A DNA stretch of 16,655 nt from an uncultured Lachnospiraceae bacterium (GCA_947177105.1 CAMWTF010000014.1:1-16655), one strand, 5' to 3'. Shown: positions 6,743 through 14,841, numbered from the stretch's first letter. A program made the numbers and translations. Notes: generated by a model from the letters alone, not told the origin.

Positions 6743-8794
6743 ATGAAGAAGATATCAAAAAAACTTGTATTATCTTTGACAGTACTCCTTCTGGCGGCAA
6801 TATTGATAACGATGCCGTTGGAAATATACGCAGATGCCCCCTATAAGACGTACACGGTTGACGGATATGGCTATGTGACGGAAACGCAGACGGCGTATCT
6901 TCCCTATATGACTATTACCAAAGTCGGAGAAGAGGCGCTGAACGGCCCCACGGATTTTACCCTTTTGGAAGACGGAAGCATGTATATTCTGGACAGCGGT
7001 AACCGCCGGATAGTGGTATCCGACTTGGAAGGAAATCTGATTGACACTTTCGGAGAGGGTACGCTGGTAAATCCGCGAGGCATCTATGTGACGCCGGAGC
7101 ATATCTGTTATGTGGCGGACAGGGACGCCAAAAGCGTCTTTGTCTTTGACCAAGAGGGCGAACTGATACAGACCTATGGGAAACCGGAGCATGCCCTGTA
7201 CGGCAGCACACAGGATTTCCTGCCCATCAAGATTGTTGCAAATTCCGCGGGCACCATGTATGTGATCTGTGAGTCCAATACAAACGGTATCGTCCAGATC
7301 AGTCCGGTAGAGGGCGGTACGTTCCTAGGATATTTCGGAACCAACAGCACCGACAAAAACCTGTGGACCATTGTATGGCGCGCCCTGCAGACGGAGGCCC
7401 AGAGAGCCAGGTCCTTAAGCAACCTTCCGTCCACGCCCACCAACCTGGCCATCGACGAAAAGGGTCTGATCTACACTGTCACCGCAGGCGAGGAAAAGGA
7501 GACGCTGAAACGTCTCAATATCGCGGGAATTAATATGATTGAGCCAAACAGATACGATGAGACCCCCGCGGCCGTGGCGGTGGGAAATCATGACAACGTG
7601 TTTGTGGCATCTACGCAGGGTTACATATACGAATACAACAATGAGGGAAACATGCTCTTTGTGTTCGGCGGCAGTGATGTGGGACAACAGAGGATCGGCC
7701 TTTCCACCAAAGTGGAAGCCATCCAGATCGGAACGGATGACAAGATCTATGTGTTGGACTCTGAAAAAGCTCAGATCCAGATTTATGAGCCCACGGAGTT
7801 CACCAGTCTGCTGCATGAAGCCCTGTTCCTGTTCTCCAAGGGGCGATATACGGAGAGTAAAGGTCCCTTAAGCCAGGTGCTGCAGATGAACAATCTGTTT
7901 GACTATGCCAATATGGCCATGGGCAAGGCGCTGGTTCAGGAAGAACAATATGAGGAGGCGCTGCACTATTCCCGGCTTGCCAAGGATTTTGACGGATATT
8001 CCGACGCGTTCTGGGAAATCAGAAACCAGTGGCTCAAGGACTACCTGGTTCCCATGGTCCTGATCATAGTCGCAATTCTGGTGATTAAAAAGGTTTTGCA
8101 GGTTCTGGATAAAAAGAAAGGGATTCTGGCCGGACCCAGGGCAGCCATGAAGAGCTTTAAGGACAAAAAGCTGGTGAAGGAACTGGGCTACATGTTCTAC
8201 TTCATGAAGCATCCGGTGGATGGCTGCTATGGAGTCAAGAGGGAGGGAAGAGTTTCCCTGCTCAGCACCAATATCATACTGGTACTGGGAATCCTGTTCT
8301 ATGTGATTAACAAGTATTTCTGCGGATTTTTGTTAAAGACCGTGAGAGAGGGAAGCTATGACATTGTGTCGGACGTGGGACTTCTGCTAATCGCCTTTGT
8401 GCTGGTAACGGGCTGTAATTACCTGATCTGCACCATCAACGAAGGAGAAGGAAAATTAAAAGATATATACTGCTCTTTCGTATACAGCTTTACTCCTTAT
8501 GTGGTGCTTTTGCCGGTGATTTTCCTGCTCTCCCATGTGGTGACATACAACGAAGTGTTCTTTGTGGAATTTGCGACTTTGTTCATGTATGTCTGGATCG
8601 TGGTCCTGGTCTTCATCTCCATCAAGGAGATCAACGATTACAGCGTGAAGGATACCTTCAAGATCATAGGACTGACGCTATTTACGATTTTGATAGCCGT
8701 CCTGCTGGCATTTATCATTTATGTATTGTGGACACAGGTGTTTGAATTCATCCAGTCCATAGCTGGAGAGGTGGTGTATAGGATTGGCAGCTAA
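6743..8794 (+). CDS. Membrane protein joining an NHL-type propeller, TPR-like region and Yip1 domain
   Basis: This 683-residue protein starts with a signal peptide (about 1-31). Residues about 65-355 carry repeated blade motifs, for example GSMYILDSGNRRIVVSDLEG, ICYVADRDAKSVFVFDQEGE, DNVFVASTQGYIYEYNNEGN and DKIYVLDSEKAQIQIYEP, that read as an NHL-like beta-propeller outside the cell. Residues about 355-415 (ALFLFSKGRYTESKGPLSQV, ALVQEEQYEEALHYSRLA) resemble TPR helices. A membrane segment follows (about 434-452), then a Yip1-like domain (about 485-663) with five further membrane segments. I chose the ATG at 6743, with GAAGGA four bases before it; the in-frame GTG at 6731 abuts its only possible site. 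The gene ends 11 bases inside the next one. YIP1-family proteins recur beside DUF5696 genes and sugar permeases in Firmicutes, but I know of no tested role. A sensor or scaffold that organises the surface complex is only a guess. Confidence 0.85.
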   Translation: MKKISKKLVLSLTVLLLAAILITMPLEIYADAPYKTYTVDGYGYVTETQTAYLPYMTITKVGEEALNGPTDFTLLEDGSMYILDSGNRRIVVSDLEGNLIDTFGEGTLVNPRGIYVTPEHICYVADRDAKSVFVFDQEGELIQTYGKPEHALYGSTQDFLPIKIVANSAGTMYVICESNTNGIVQISPVEGGTFLGYFGTNSTDKNLWTIVWRALQTEAQRARSLSNLPSTPTNLAIDEKGLIYTVTAGEEKETLKRLNIAGINMIEPNRYDETPAAVAVGNHDNVFVASTQGYIYEYNNEGNMLFVFGGSDVGQQRIGLSTKVEAIQIGTDDKIYVLDSEKAQIQIYEPTEFTSLLHEALFLFSKGRYTESKGPLSQVLQMNNLFDYANMAMGKALVQEEQYEEALHYSRLAKDFDGYSDAFWEIRNQWLKDYLVPMVLIIVAILVIKKVLQVLDKKKGILAGPRAAMKSFKDKKLVKELGYMFYFMKHPVDGCYGVKREGRVSLLSTNIILVLGILFYVINKYFCGFLLKTVREGSYDIVSDVGLLLIAFVLVTGCNYLICTINEGEGKLKDIYCSFVYSFTPYVVLLPVIFLLSHVVTYNEVFFVEFATLFMYVWIVVLVFISIKEINDYSVKDTFKIIGLTLFTILIAVLLAFIIYVLWTQVFEFIQSIAGEVVYRIGS

Positions 8795-10967
8795 AGTAAA
8801 GAAGACAATAGCAATATTTCTGGCGGCGGTATGCCTGCTTGCATCAGTAACGGTTTTTGCGCCCATGAGGGCAGAGGCGGCCCAGGATCAGATTAACGGA
8901 CACAGCCTGATAGCGGAAAACAATAATTATGCGTTGTACATGAACGAGGAGTATCTGTCCATCATCGTGCTGGATAAAGCCACGGGAGCCTACATGGAAT
9001 CGGCTGTCAGCTACGATGACGGCAAGAACAACGCCACCTGGTCCGCAGCCATGAGATCGGCGCTGCTGCTGACAGTGATCTACGGTATAACCGACACGCA
9101 GCAGGCGGACCTGATCAATGACGAGGTGACCAAGGATATCACCTATACGGACAACGGTTTCTCCGCAAAGGTGTACTGGACCAAATACAAGTTTGGAATG
9201 ACCCTGGAGGTCACGCTTACGGAAGACGGAGTGATCGCCTCCGTGCCTGACGAGTCCATTGTGGAGGACGGAGAGGATTATTTCATCGGGACCATTTCCG
9301 TATATCCTTATCTGGGGCACACTTATCTGGATGAAAAGGAAGGCTACATGTTCATTCCGGACGGAAACGGGGCTTTGATCTATCTGGAAGATAAGGAAGG
9401 ACGCTTTCGGAGCGGCTTCACAAGCATGATATACGGAGACGATCCGGGTTTCGCCAGACAGAGCGCTTCCAATCTGTGGCAGGACCACAACATCATCAAT
9501 GATGCCAATAAGGTGATGGCGCCGGTGTTTGGCATGGCCCATACCAGTGAGGGGATTGCCTATCTGGCGGTGGTGGAGAAGGGGGCCGAACGCGCGTCCA
9601 TCATTGCCAATCCCAACGGCGCCAATGTGGATTACAACAGAATCTATGCGAGGTTTACGGAGAGAGTGGTATTTACCCAGTACAACGGCAACAATTCCTC
9701 TTCCGCTTACCAGACGGCCGAGTCCGGCAGAAGTCACTCAGACTTGCAGGTTCACTGGATTTTCCTTGCAGGGGATGAGGCCAATTACTGTGGAATGGCC
9801 AATGCGTATAGATCCTATCTGCTGGAGAGGGGAGAGCTGGTACCCAGCGCTGACAATTCCTACAATACCAGAGTTGACTTCCTGGGATCTGACCGGGAAT
9901 CCTGGGTGGTAGGAACCAGCGCCGTGGTGATGACCACCACCGATGACATCCGGGAAATATATGATGACCTGAAAAAGGAAGGGGTTACGGATCTCTTCTC
10001 CGTCTACAAGGGATGGCAGAAGGGAGGGCTTTATAACCTGCCCATCAGCTCCTACAAGGCGGATTCCAAGATCGGCGGAACGGGCGATCTGACTTCTCTC
10101 ATGGAGGAGGCGGAAAACGCAGGAATAAAGTTCTATCTTTATAACGATGCCCTGCGGCTCAATCCGGTAGAAAGCAGTTCTGTCTTTAATGTGGTAAAGC
10201 AGATAAACCGTAGAAGATTCTCCGAGTCCACTTATAAGGATGTGTATGAAGAATTTTTGTACCTGATTCCTTCCAGAACAGGTACGCTGCTGGGACAGTT
10301 TGTGAACAGCTACACGAAAAAAGGTGTGAATAATCTGGCGCTGGCAGGGATTACCAATACATTGTATTCCAACTATTATGACAATGTCTTTTACAGCAGA
10401 CACAATACCGCAGAGGAATATGACAAGATTTTCGGCCAGATAGCCGGACAGACGGACCTGGTGATGGAACAGCCTTTTGCCTATCTGTGGAAATATGCGG
10501 ATGCATTCCTGGATATGCCGCTGTACACCTCCAACTATATGTATGAGGATGAGAGCGTTCCGTTCATGTCCATAGTGCTGAAGGGCGTGATGCCGGTGTA
10601 TTCCGAATATGTGAATTTTGAGGCCAACAAGCAGGAGTTTTTCCTGAAGATGGTGGAGACGGGAACCTTCCCTTCCTTCTACATAACAAAGGAAAGTTCT
10701 TCCGATCTGGTCAACACAAATTCCAGTGACATATACAGTTCCCAGTATGATGTGTATCGTGAAACCATGATCGCCTATGCCAAAGAACTGGCGGAAATTA
10801 ACGCGAAGGTGGAAGGCGCTTACATCGTGGGTCACGAGATCAGGGAGAATAACGTCACTGTAGTAACCTATGGCAACGGTGTAAAAATCTACTTGAATTA
10901 TGGCAGCAGCGCAGCTCAGGCGGATGGATACACTATCGAGGGAATGTCCATAAAGGTGGTAGAGTAA
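8784..10967 (+). CDS. Secreted DUF5696 protein, glycoside-hydrolase-like layout
   Basis: This 727-residue secreted protein fits the DUF5696 family by my recollection of its motifs. Residues 1-33 form a signal peptide ending in EAA. Residues about 35-345 are beta-rich with YFIGTISVYPYLGHTYLDEKEGYMFIP-type strands (read here as a supersandwich), and about 360-620 alternates strands and helices like a TIM barrel: LFSVYKGWQKGGLYN, IKFYLYNDALRLNP, LALAGITNTLYSNYY, LVMEQPFAYLWKYADAFLDM. A C-terminal beta region (about 680-727) ends the protein. This arrangement is seen in several retaining glycosidase families, so an enzyme acting on a glycan is plausible. Acidic residues such as D455 and E562 are candidates only. 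The start is TTG at 8784, overlapping the previous gene by 11 bases; the first ATG further in would destroy the signal peptide. GAGAGGTGG about 10 bases upstream serves as ribosome binding site. Confidence 0.85.
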   Translation: MAAKVKKTIAIFLAAVCLLASVTVFAPMRAEAAQDQINGHSLIAENNNYALYMNEEYLSIIVLDKATGAYMESAVSYDDGKNNATWSAAMRSALLLTVIYGITDTQQADLINDEVTKDITYTDNGFSAKVYWTKYKFGMTLEVTLTEDGVIASVPDESIVEDGEDYFIGTISVYPYLGHTYLDEKEGYMFIPDGNGALIYLEDKEGRFRSGFTSMIYGDDPGFARQSASNLWQDHNIINDANKVMAPVFGMAHTSEGIAYLAVVEKGAERASIIANPNGANVDYNRIYARFTERVVFTQYNGNNSSSAYQTAESGRSHSDLQVHWIFLAGDEANYCGMANAYRSYLLERGELVPSADNSYNTRVDFLGSDRESWVVGTSAVVMTTTDDIREIYDDLKKEGVTDLFSVYKGWQKGGLYNLPISSYKADSKIGGTGDLTSLMEEAENAGIKFYLYNDALRLNPVESSSVFNVVKQINRRRFSESTYKDVYEEFLYLIPSRTGTLLGQFVNSYTKKGVNNLALAGITNTLYSNYYDNVFYSRHNTAEEYDKIFGQIAGQTDLVMEQPFAYLWKYADAFLDMPLYTSNYMYEDESVPFMSIVLKGVMPVYSEYVNFEANKQEFFLKMVETGTFPSFYITKESSSDLVNTNSSDIYSSQYDVYRETMIAYAKELAEINAKVEGAYIVGHEIRENNVTVVTYGNGVKIYLNYGSSAAQADGYTIEGMSIKVVE

Positions 10968-12017
10968 ATGAGGAAAGAGAAAAAAGTGAAAGATCCCAGG
11001 GCTAAGCTTGGGAAGTTGGAAAAACGAGAGGCGAGAGCGGGGTATCTGTTCGTGGCGCCATGGCTGATCGGCGTATGTCTGTTCTTGTTATATCCGCTCT
11101 GCCAGTCCTTTTATTACATGTGGTTTAATATCAGAATCACACCGCTGAAGACTTTATACACTTATGTGGGAACCGGTAATTTCACCCAGATCTGGCTGGA
11201 GAATCCGGAGTTCCCCCAGCAGATTGTCACCTATCTGTGGCAGACTATTGTGGAGGTGCCCATCATAGTGGTATTTGCCCTGATGATCGCCATTATGCTG
11301 AACGGAAAGATCAAGTGCAGAGGATTGTTCAGACTGATCTTCTTCCTGCCGGTAATCATCGTCAGCGGGCCTGTTATGAATATGCTGGTGGCGGAAGGCG
11401 CGGCCAGCATCCCGGCCATGAATACGGAATCCATTGTGGCGGCTTTTGATACATTTCTGTCCCACAGTCTGGCGGAAGCCATAGGAGAGATATTTTCCGA
11501 CATGATCATGATTCTGTGGTATTCGGGAGTGCAGATACTGATTTTCCTGTCAGCCCTGCAGAAGATAGATTCGGCCATGTATGAGGCGGCTTCCATGGAC
11601 GGCGCTTCGGGATGGGAGAGTTTCTGGAAGATTACCCTGCCTACCATCAAGCCCTACATCCTTTTGAACGCGGTGTATTCGGTTATCTTCCTGTCCAGCA
11701 ATGAACAGAACACGCTGATCACGATGATTCAGGATGCCATGTTTTCAGGAACCAAGGAGAAGGGATATGGATATGCGGCGGCCATGGCTTGGATGTATGC
11801 CGTGATCGTCACGCTGATTGTACTTTTGTTCTTCCTGCTGTTGGGATCCAAGAAGGATGTATATGACAGACAGATTAAGCGCAGAAAGAGGGCGCTCAAG
11901 AAAGAGGCAAGACTTGTCAAGAAGATAGAGAGGAGGGGCAGGAGAAATGCAAGGAAAATCGAGCAAGCAAGGCAAAAGCGCAAGTACAAGACCTACAGCG
12001 GCGAAAGTGACTATTAA
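10968..12017 (+). CDS. Sugar ABC transporter permease, MalF type (second pair), with basic tail
   Basis: This 349-residue membrane protein is the first half of a second import channel. It begins with AGYLFVAPWLIGVCLFLLYP, has about six membrane segments, and an EAA loop from E206 (EAASMDGASGWESFWKITLP). The ATG directly follows the stop of the DUF5696 gene without a gap. An unusual feature is the last 55 residues (about 295-349), which are very rich in Lys and Arg (RQIKRRKRALKKEARLVKK, ERRGRRNARK). Permeases of this family normally end a few residues after the last membrane segment. The tail is coded by the same DNA that holds the ribosome binding site and start of the next gene. It should lie in the cytoplasm, where it could touch the ATPase, RNA or the membrane. 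Confidence 0.93.
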   Translation: MRKEKKVKDPRAKLGKLEKREARAGYLFVAPWLIGVCLFLLYPLCQSFYYMWFNIRITPLKTLYTYVGTGNFTQIWLENPEFPQQIVTYLWQTIVEVPIIVVFALMIAIMLNGKIKCRGLFRLIFFLPVIIVSGPVMNMLVAEGAASIPAMNTESIVAAFDTFLSHSLAEAIGEIFSDMIMILWYSGVQILIFLSALQKIDSAMYEAASMDGASGWESFWKITLPTIKPYILLNAVYSVIFLSSNEQNTLITMIQDAMFSGTKEKGYGYAAAMAWMYAVIVTLIVLLFFLLLGSKKDVYDRQIKRRKRALKKEARLVKKIERRGRRNARKIEQARQKRKYKTYSGESDY

Positions 12018-12954
12018 GAGTTATTTTACCAAGGAAAAAATGCGCCGTTTTGTATTCGGCACCAGGGAGAAAGAGGGCGCCGGAAAACAGATCGTGGTGT
12101 ACGGCCTGCTGATCTGTATCGGATTTGTCTATCTGTATCCGATCCTCTATATGCTCAGTACCAGCTTTATGAATCGGGATGACCTGCTGGATTCATCCAT
12201 AAACTGGCTGCCCGGAACACTGTATCTGCAGAACTATATTGATGCCGCAAGCAGCATGAACTTCTGGACTTCGCTGCTGAAAGGAATTGTAATCGCAGGA
12301 ATCCCCACCCTGTTGAATATCCTGGTGTGTATGCTGGTGGGTTATGGATTCGCCACCTTTGCCTTTAAGGGAAGGGCGGTCATGATAGGGCTTCTGCTCT
12401 TTTCCTACATCCTGCCCAGCCAGGTGACCATGATCCCCACCTATGGGCTTTACAGTAAGATGGGCATTGTGGGAACCCTGTGGACCTTCATTCTTCCAGC
12501 GCTGTTCGGAAACGGACTCAACGCCCCCATCTTTATCCTGATCTTTTACCAGTTCTTCCGGCAGGTACCCAGGGTGCTGCTGGAGGCGGCAAAGATTGAC
12601 GGCGCGGGACATTTCAAGACTTTTGCAAGAGTGGCAGTGCCCTCTGCGGGCCCCGCAATCCTGACGGTGGGACTGTTTTCCTTTGTGTGGTACTGGAATG
12701 AGTCCTATCTGACAGAAATGTACGTACAGGGCTTGTCCAGCAAGAGCGTATGGGTCAATCTGGTGGTACAGCTGAAGAATTTCGAGACCAGCTTCGAGAC
12801 CATGCAGGCTACGGGAGATGTGGCGATAAGTCTGAGCGAATCTGTAAAGATGGCGGCTACGGCCCTGAGCATTCTACCGCTGATGCTGATGTACTTTGTC
12901 CTGCAGAAGCAGTTTGTGGAAAGTATCGACAGAGCTGGTATCACCGGCGAGTAA
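11947..12954 (+). CDS. Sugar ABC transporter permease, MalG type (second pair)
   Basis: This 335-residue membrane protein pairs with the preceding permease. It has a first membrane segment at about 49-70 (VVYGLLICIGFVYLYPILYM), a MalG-type core (LLLFSYILPSQVTMIPTYGL) and an EAA loop from E213 (EAAKIDGAGHFKTFARVAVP). Two starts are possible. The ATG at 11947, chosen here, has AGGAGG at 11931-11936 and overlaps the upstream gene by 71 bases, adding a basic N-terminal extension. An in-frame ATG at 12040 has AAGGA four bases before it and would remove 31 residues while leaving all membrane segments. The next gene begins 366 bases later, after the hairpin repeat array. Confidence 0.92.
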   Translation: MQGKSSKQGKSASTRPTAAKVTIKSYFTKEKMRRFVFGTREKEGAGKQIVVYGLLICIGFVYLYPILYMLSTSFMNRDDLLDSSINWLPGTLYLQNYIDAASSMNFWTSLLKGIVIAGIPTLLNILVCMLVGYGFATFAFKGRAVMIGLLLFSYILPSQVTMIPTYGLYSKMGIVGTLWTFILPALFGNGLNAPIFILIFYQFFRQVPRVLLEAAKIDGAGHFKTFARVAVPSAGPAILTVGLFSFVWYWNESYLTEMYVQGLSSKSVWVNLVVQLKNFETSFETMQATGDVAISLSESVKMAATALSILPLMLMYFVLQKQFVESIDRAGITGE

Positions 12955-12999
12955 CAGATCTTACTCCGGCGCGGATCGGATTGAGATAAAACAAAGACA

Positions 13000-13089
13000 G
13001 CATGTCCCCGGGCAGTCCACTGATTCATATCCGGACGCCCAAACGGCCGGATATGAATCACCCGGTTCGTGGACTGGCAGGGGGTATGC
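13000..13089 (+). repeat. Hairpin of repeat unit 1
   Basis: The outer arms GCATGTCCCC (13000-13009) and GGGGGTATGC (13080-13089) pair with two G-U wobbles. The middle arms CAGTCCAC (13013-13020) and GTGGACTG (13069-13076) pair perfectly across a 3 by 3 internal loop. The inner arms 13021-13034 and 13047-13060 form 14 perfect pairs around a 12-base loop. A one-sided bulge CCCGGTTC (13061-13068) separates the inner and middle helices. Confidence 0.9.
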
Positions 13090-13102
13090 GGAACTCAAAA
13101 CA

Positions 13103-13192
13103 GCATATCCCCGGACAGTCCACTGATTCATATTCGGACGCCCAAGCGGTCGGATATGAATCACCCGGTTCGTGGACTGGCAGGGGATATGC
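13103..13192 (+). repeat. Hairpin of repeat unit 2
   Basis: The outer arms GCATATCCCC (13103-13112) and GGGGATATGC (13183-13192) are perfect complements. The middle arms CAGTCCAC (13116-13123) and GTGGACTG (13172-13179) are intact. The inner arms 13124-13137 and 13150-13163 pair with two G-U wobbles. The bulge CCCGGTTC (13164-13171) is kept. Confidence 0.9.
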
Positions 13193-13205
13193 GGAACTCA
13201 AAACA

Positions 13206-13295
13206 GCATATCCCCGGACAGTCCACTGATTCATATCCGGACGCCCAAGCGGCCGAATATGAATCACTCGGTTCGTGGACTGGCAGGGGATATGC
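13206..13295 (+). repeat. Hairpin of repeat unit 3
   Basis: The outer arms GCATATCCCC (13206-13215) and GGGGATATGC (13286-13295) pair perfectly and the middle arms are intact. The inner arms 13227-13240 and 13253-13266 have one C-A mismatch (13237 with 13256). The bulge reads CTCGGTTC (13267-13274). The hairpin ends 11 bases before the Shine-Dalgarno of the next gene. Confidence 0.9.
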
Positions 13296-13306
13296 GGAAC
13301 TCAAAT

Positions 13307-13313
13307 AAGGAGG
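13307..13313 (+). promoter_or_regulatory. Strong ribosome binding site of the lipoprotein binding-protein gene
   Basis: AAGGAGG lies seven bases before the ATG at 13321 and one base after the last repeat unit. It is the strongest site in the second half of the operon, fitting high expression of a binding protein. Its closeness to hairpin 3 means that the fold of the array could influence access. Confidence 0.88.
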
Positions 13314-13320
13314 ATAAGGG

Positions 13321-14841
13321 ATGAAAAAGAAAATTTTGGCATGTTTGTTGCTTTCAGCGACAACGTTATTTGCCATCACCGGATGCGGCAATGAGAGCGG
13401 CGTCGGTTCCGGTGAGGTGGACGAGAACGGCGTAACCACCGACGACATCACGCTGACCTACTGGCATTATGAGGATGAGACCACCATCAATCTGCTGGCC
13501 GAGGCGTTCATGGAGAAGTACCCCAACATCACAGTGGAGACCAGGGTGATCAGCGATATGAGCACAGATCTTTCCGCTGCGGCTACCGCAGGAACTTTCC
13601 CGGATGTGTTTGCGGGGACGGATGTGGATACGGCTCTGGCCAACCAGTATTGGAGGGATATTACAGAATATTGGAACAATGACCCGGAGAATCATAATCT
13701 GATGGCTACCATCAACGAGTACGGCATCGGATGCTTTGACACCAATGTACGGTATGCGGCTCCCGTATACTATCAGCCCAGCGCCATGTTCGTGGACAAA
13801 AACGTGGTTGAGACGCTGAATCTGACCATGCCCGATACAGACTGGACTTGGGCGGAGATGGTTGATTTCATCAAGACAGCTACACAGGGCAGCGGCGGTG
13901 ATAAATATTATGGACTGGGATACTATAACAGACTGGATTCCCTGTATGGTATCGCGGCGGTTTCTCCCGATGTGCGCAGAATCAAGGGTGAATTTGGATT
14001 TAACGGAACAGACTATGACCTGTCCTACTGGGCCATCGGCGAGCAGGAATTTTCCGACCTGAAGCTGGCGGGATATGTGGCTCCTCTGCAGGGCACCATG
14101 CAGATGTTTGACTGGCTGGGAGATCCGGATGCCTGGTTTGGCAACACGGGACATGCGGCTGTGGCTTCCGAGGGCTTCTGGACCTTCCAGAATATCTGGA
14201 ACACCACTGTGGACGGCGTTCCTTACCAGGAGAAGTACGGCGGCACAGACTGGATTCCCTATGTGACCCCCAATGTAGTGGACGAGAAGGAACACAATGT
14301 TATTGGAAGCATGTACCTGGGCGGCGTATCCACATCCTGCCAGCATCCCTACGAAGCATATCTGCTGCTGAAGTTTATGGGCTGGGGCGTGGACGGCTGG
14401 ATGGCCAGAATGGACATCTATGAGGATGAGTCCATCACCAATGCCAGCAATGTACCTCTGAAGAGTTCCAACATGCCGGTTCCTCTGAACCTGGATAAGA
14501 CTGTTTGGGACAGATATAAGGCTCTGTTCCCTCAGGATGATGCTCACAGGACTTACTGGGACGATTATTTTAACAGCATTACAAGGCCCGTGCCTTTTGG
14601 CTGGCAGAGCATTGCGGGCTACTGGAATTTCTGTGACCAGTACTTCAATAAGATCGGTATCCATGATCTGGTAGATAACGGTTCCGCCCAGGCAGCCGAC
14701 TATGTGGAGGAGGCAACAAGACAGGCCAACTATTACCATGCGGAGGCCATGATCTCCTACTTTGGACCTTCAGGCTACGGTATCCTCTCCGAGGAGGAAG
14801 TGGCCCAGTACCAGACATTTATTGATTCCTTTACACAATAG
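13321..14841 (+). CDS. ABC transporter solute-binding lipoprotein, family 1
   Basis: This 506-residue lipoprotein should capture the sugar ligand for the second permease pair. The N-terminus is a lipoprotein signal with lipobox ITGC and acylated C22. The mature protein starts with the family 1 pattern LTYWHYEDETTINLLAEAFMEKYPNITVE, then GTFPDVFAGTDVDTALANQYW and VYYQPSAMFVDKNVVETLNL, typical of CUT1 binding proteins, and has many aromatic residues (WTWAEM, YWAIGEQEF, WDRYKALFPQ) that could stack on sugar rings. The length is normal for the family. It is preceded by the hairpin repeat array and a strong ribosome binding site, and followed after 90 bases by the LamG lipoprotein. It has no clear similarity to the large binding protein at 1921 beyond the shared fold, so the two probably bind different ligands or different sizes of one glycan. 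Confidence 0.95.
   Translation: MKKKILACLLLSATTLFAITGCGNESGVGSGEVDENGVTTDDITLTYWHYEDETTINLLAEAFMEKYPNITVETRVISDMSTDLSAAATAGTFPDVFAGTDVDTALANQYWRDITEYWNNDPENHNLMATINEYGIGCFDTNVRYAAPVYYQPSAMFVDKNVVETLNLTMPDTDWTWAEMVDFIKTATQGSGGDKYYGLGYYNRLDSLYGIAAVSPDVRRIKGEFGFNGTDYDLSYWAIGEQEFSDLKLAGYVAPLQGTMQMFDWLGDPDAWFGNTGHAAVASEGFWTFQNIWNTTVDGVPYQEKYGGTDWIPYVTPNVVDEKEHNVIGSMYLGGVSTSCQHPYEAYLLLKFMGWGVDGWMARMDIYEDESITNASNVPLKSSNMPVPLNLDKTVWDRYKALFPQDDAHRTYWDDYFNSITRPVPFGWQSIAGYWNFCDQYFNKIGIHDLVDNGSAQAADYVEEATRQANYYHAEAMISYFGPSGYGILSEEEVAQYQTFIDSFTQ

Larger units (their letters stand above)
12998..13305. repeat. Array of three tandem 103-base hairpin-forming repeats
   Basis: Three head-to-tail units begin at 12998, 13101 and 13204, each 103 bases (the last 102). 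Units 1 and 2 differ at six positions, units 2 and 3 at four, and all the differences are transitions. The period is not a multiple of three and stop codons interrupt the frames, so it is not coding. Within each unit about 90 bases fold into one long hairpin with outer, middle and inner arms. The units are joined by a short linker reading GGAACTCAAAACA. The array fills the gap between the second MalG-type gene and the lipoprotein binding-protein gene, ending one base before the latter's Shine-Dalgarno. It resembles REP-like or palindromic-unit elements in structure. Confidence 0.95.

Noticed and set aside
13061..13076. tRNA-like T-arm motif (GGTTCG) recurring in each repeat unit
   Set aside because: No acceptor, D or anticodon arms fit around it; the motif is the bulge of the long hairpin.
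12998..13305. CRISPR array
   Set aside because: The units are direct tandem copies without variable spacers, 103 bases long, and no cas gene is present.
12896..13451. Several overlapping open frames on both strands across the hairpin array, with repeated peptides
   Set aside because: The 103-base period shifts the frame in each unit, no frame has a ribosome binding site, and the peptides arise simply because the DNA is repeated and palindromic.
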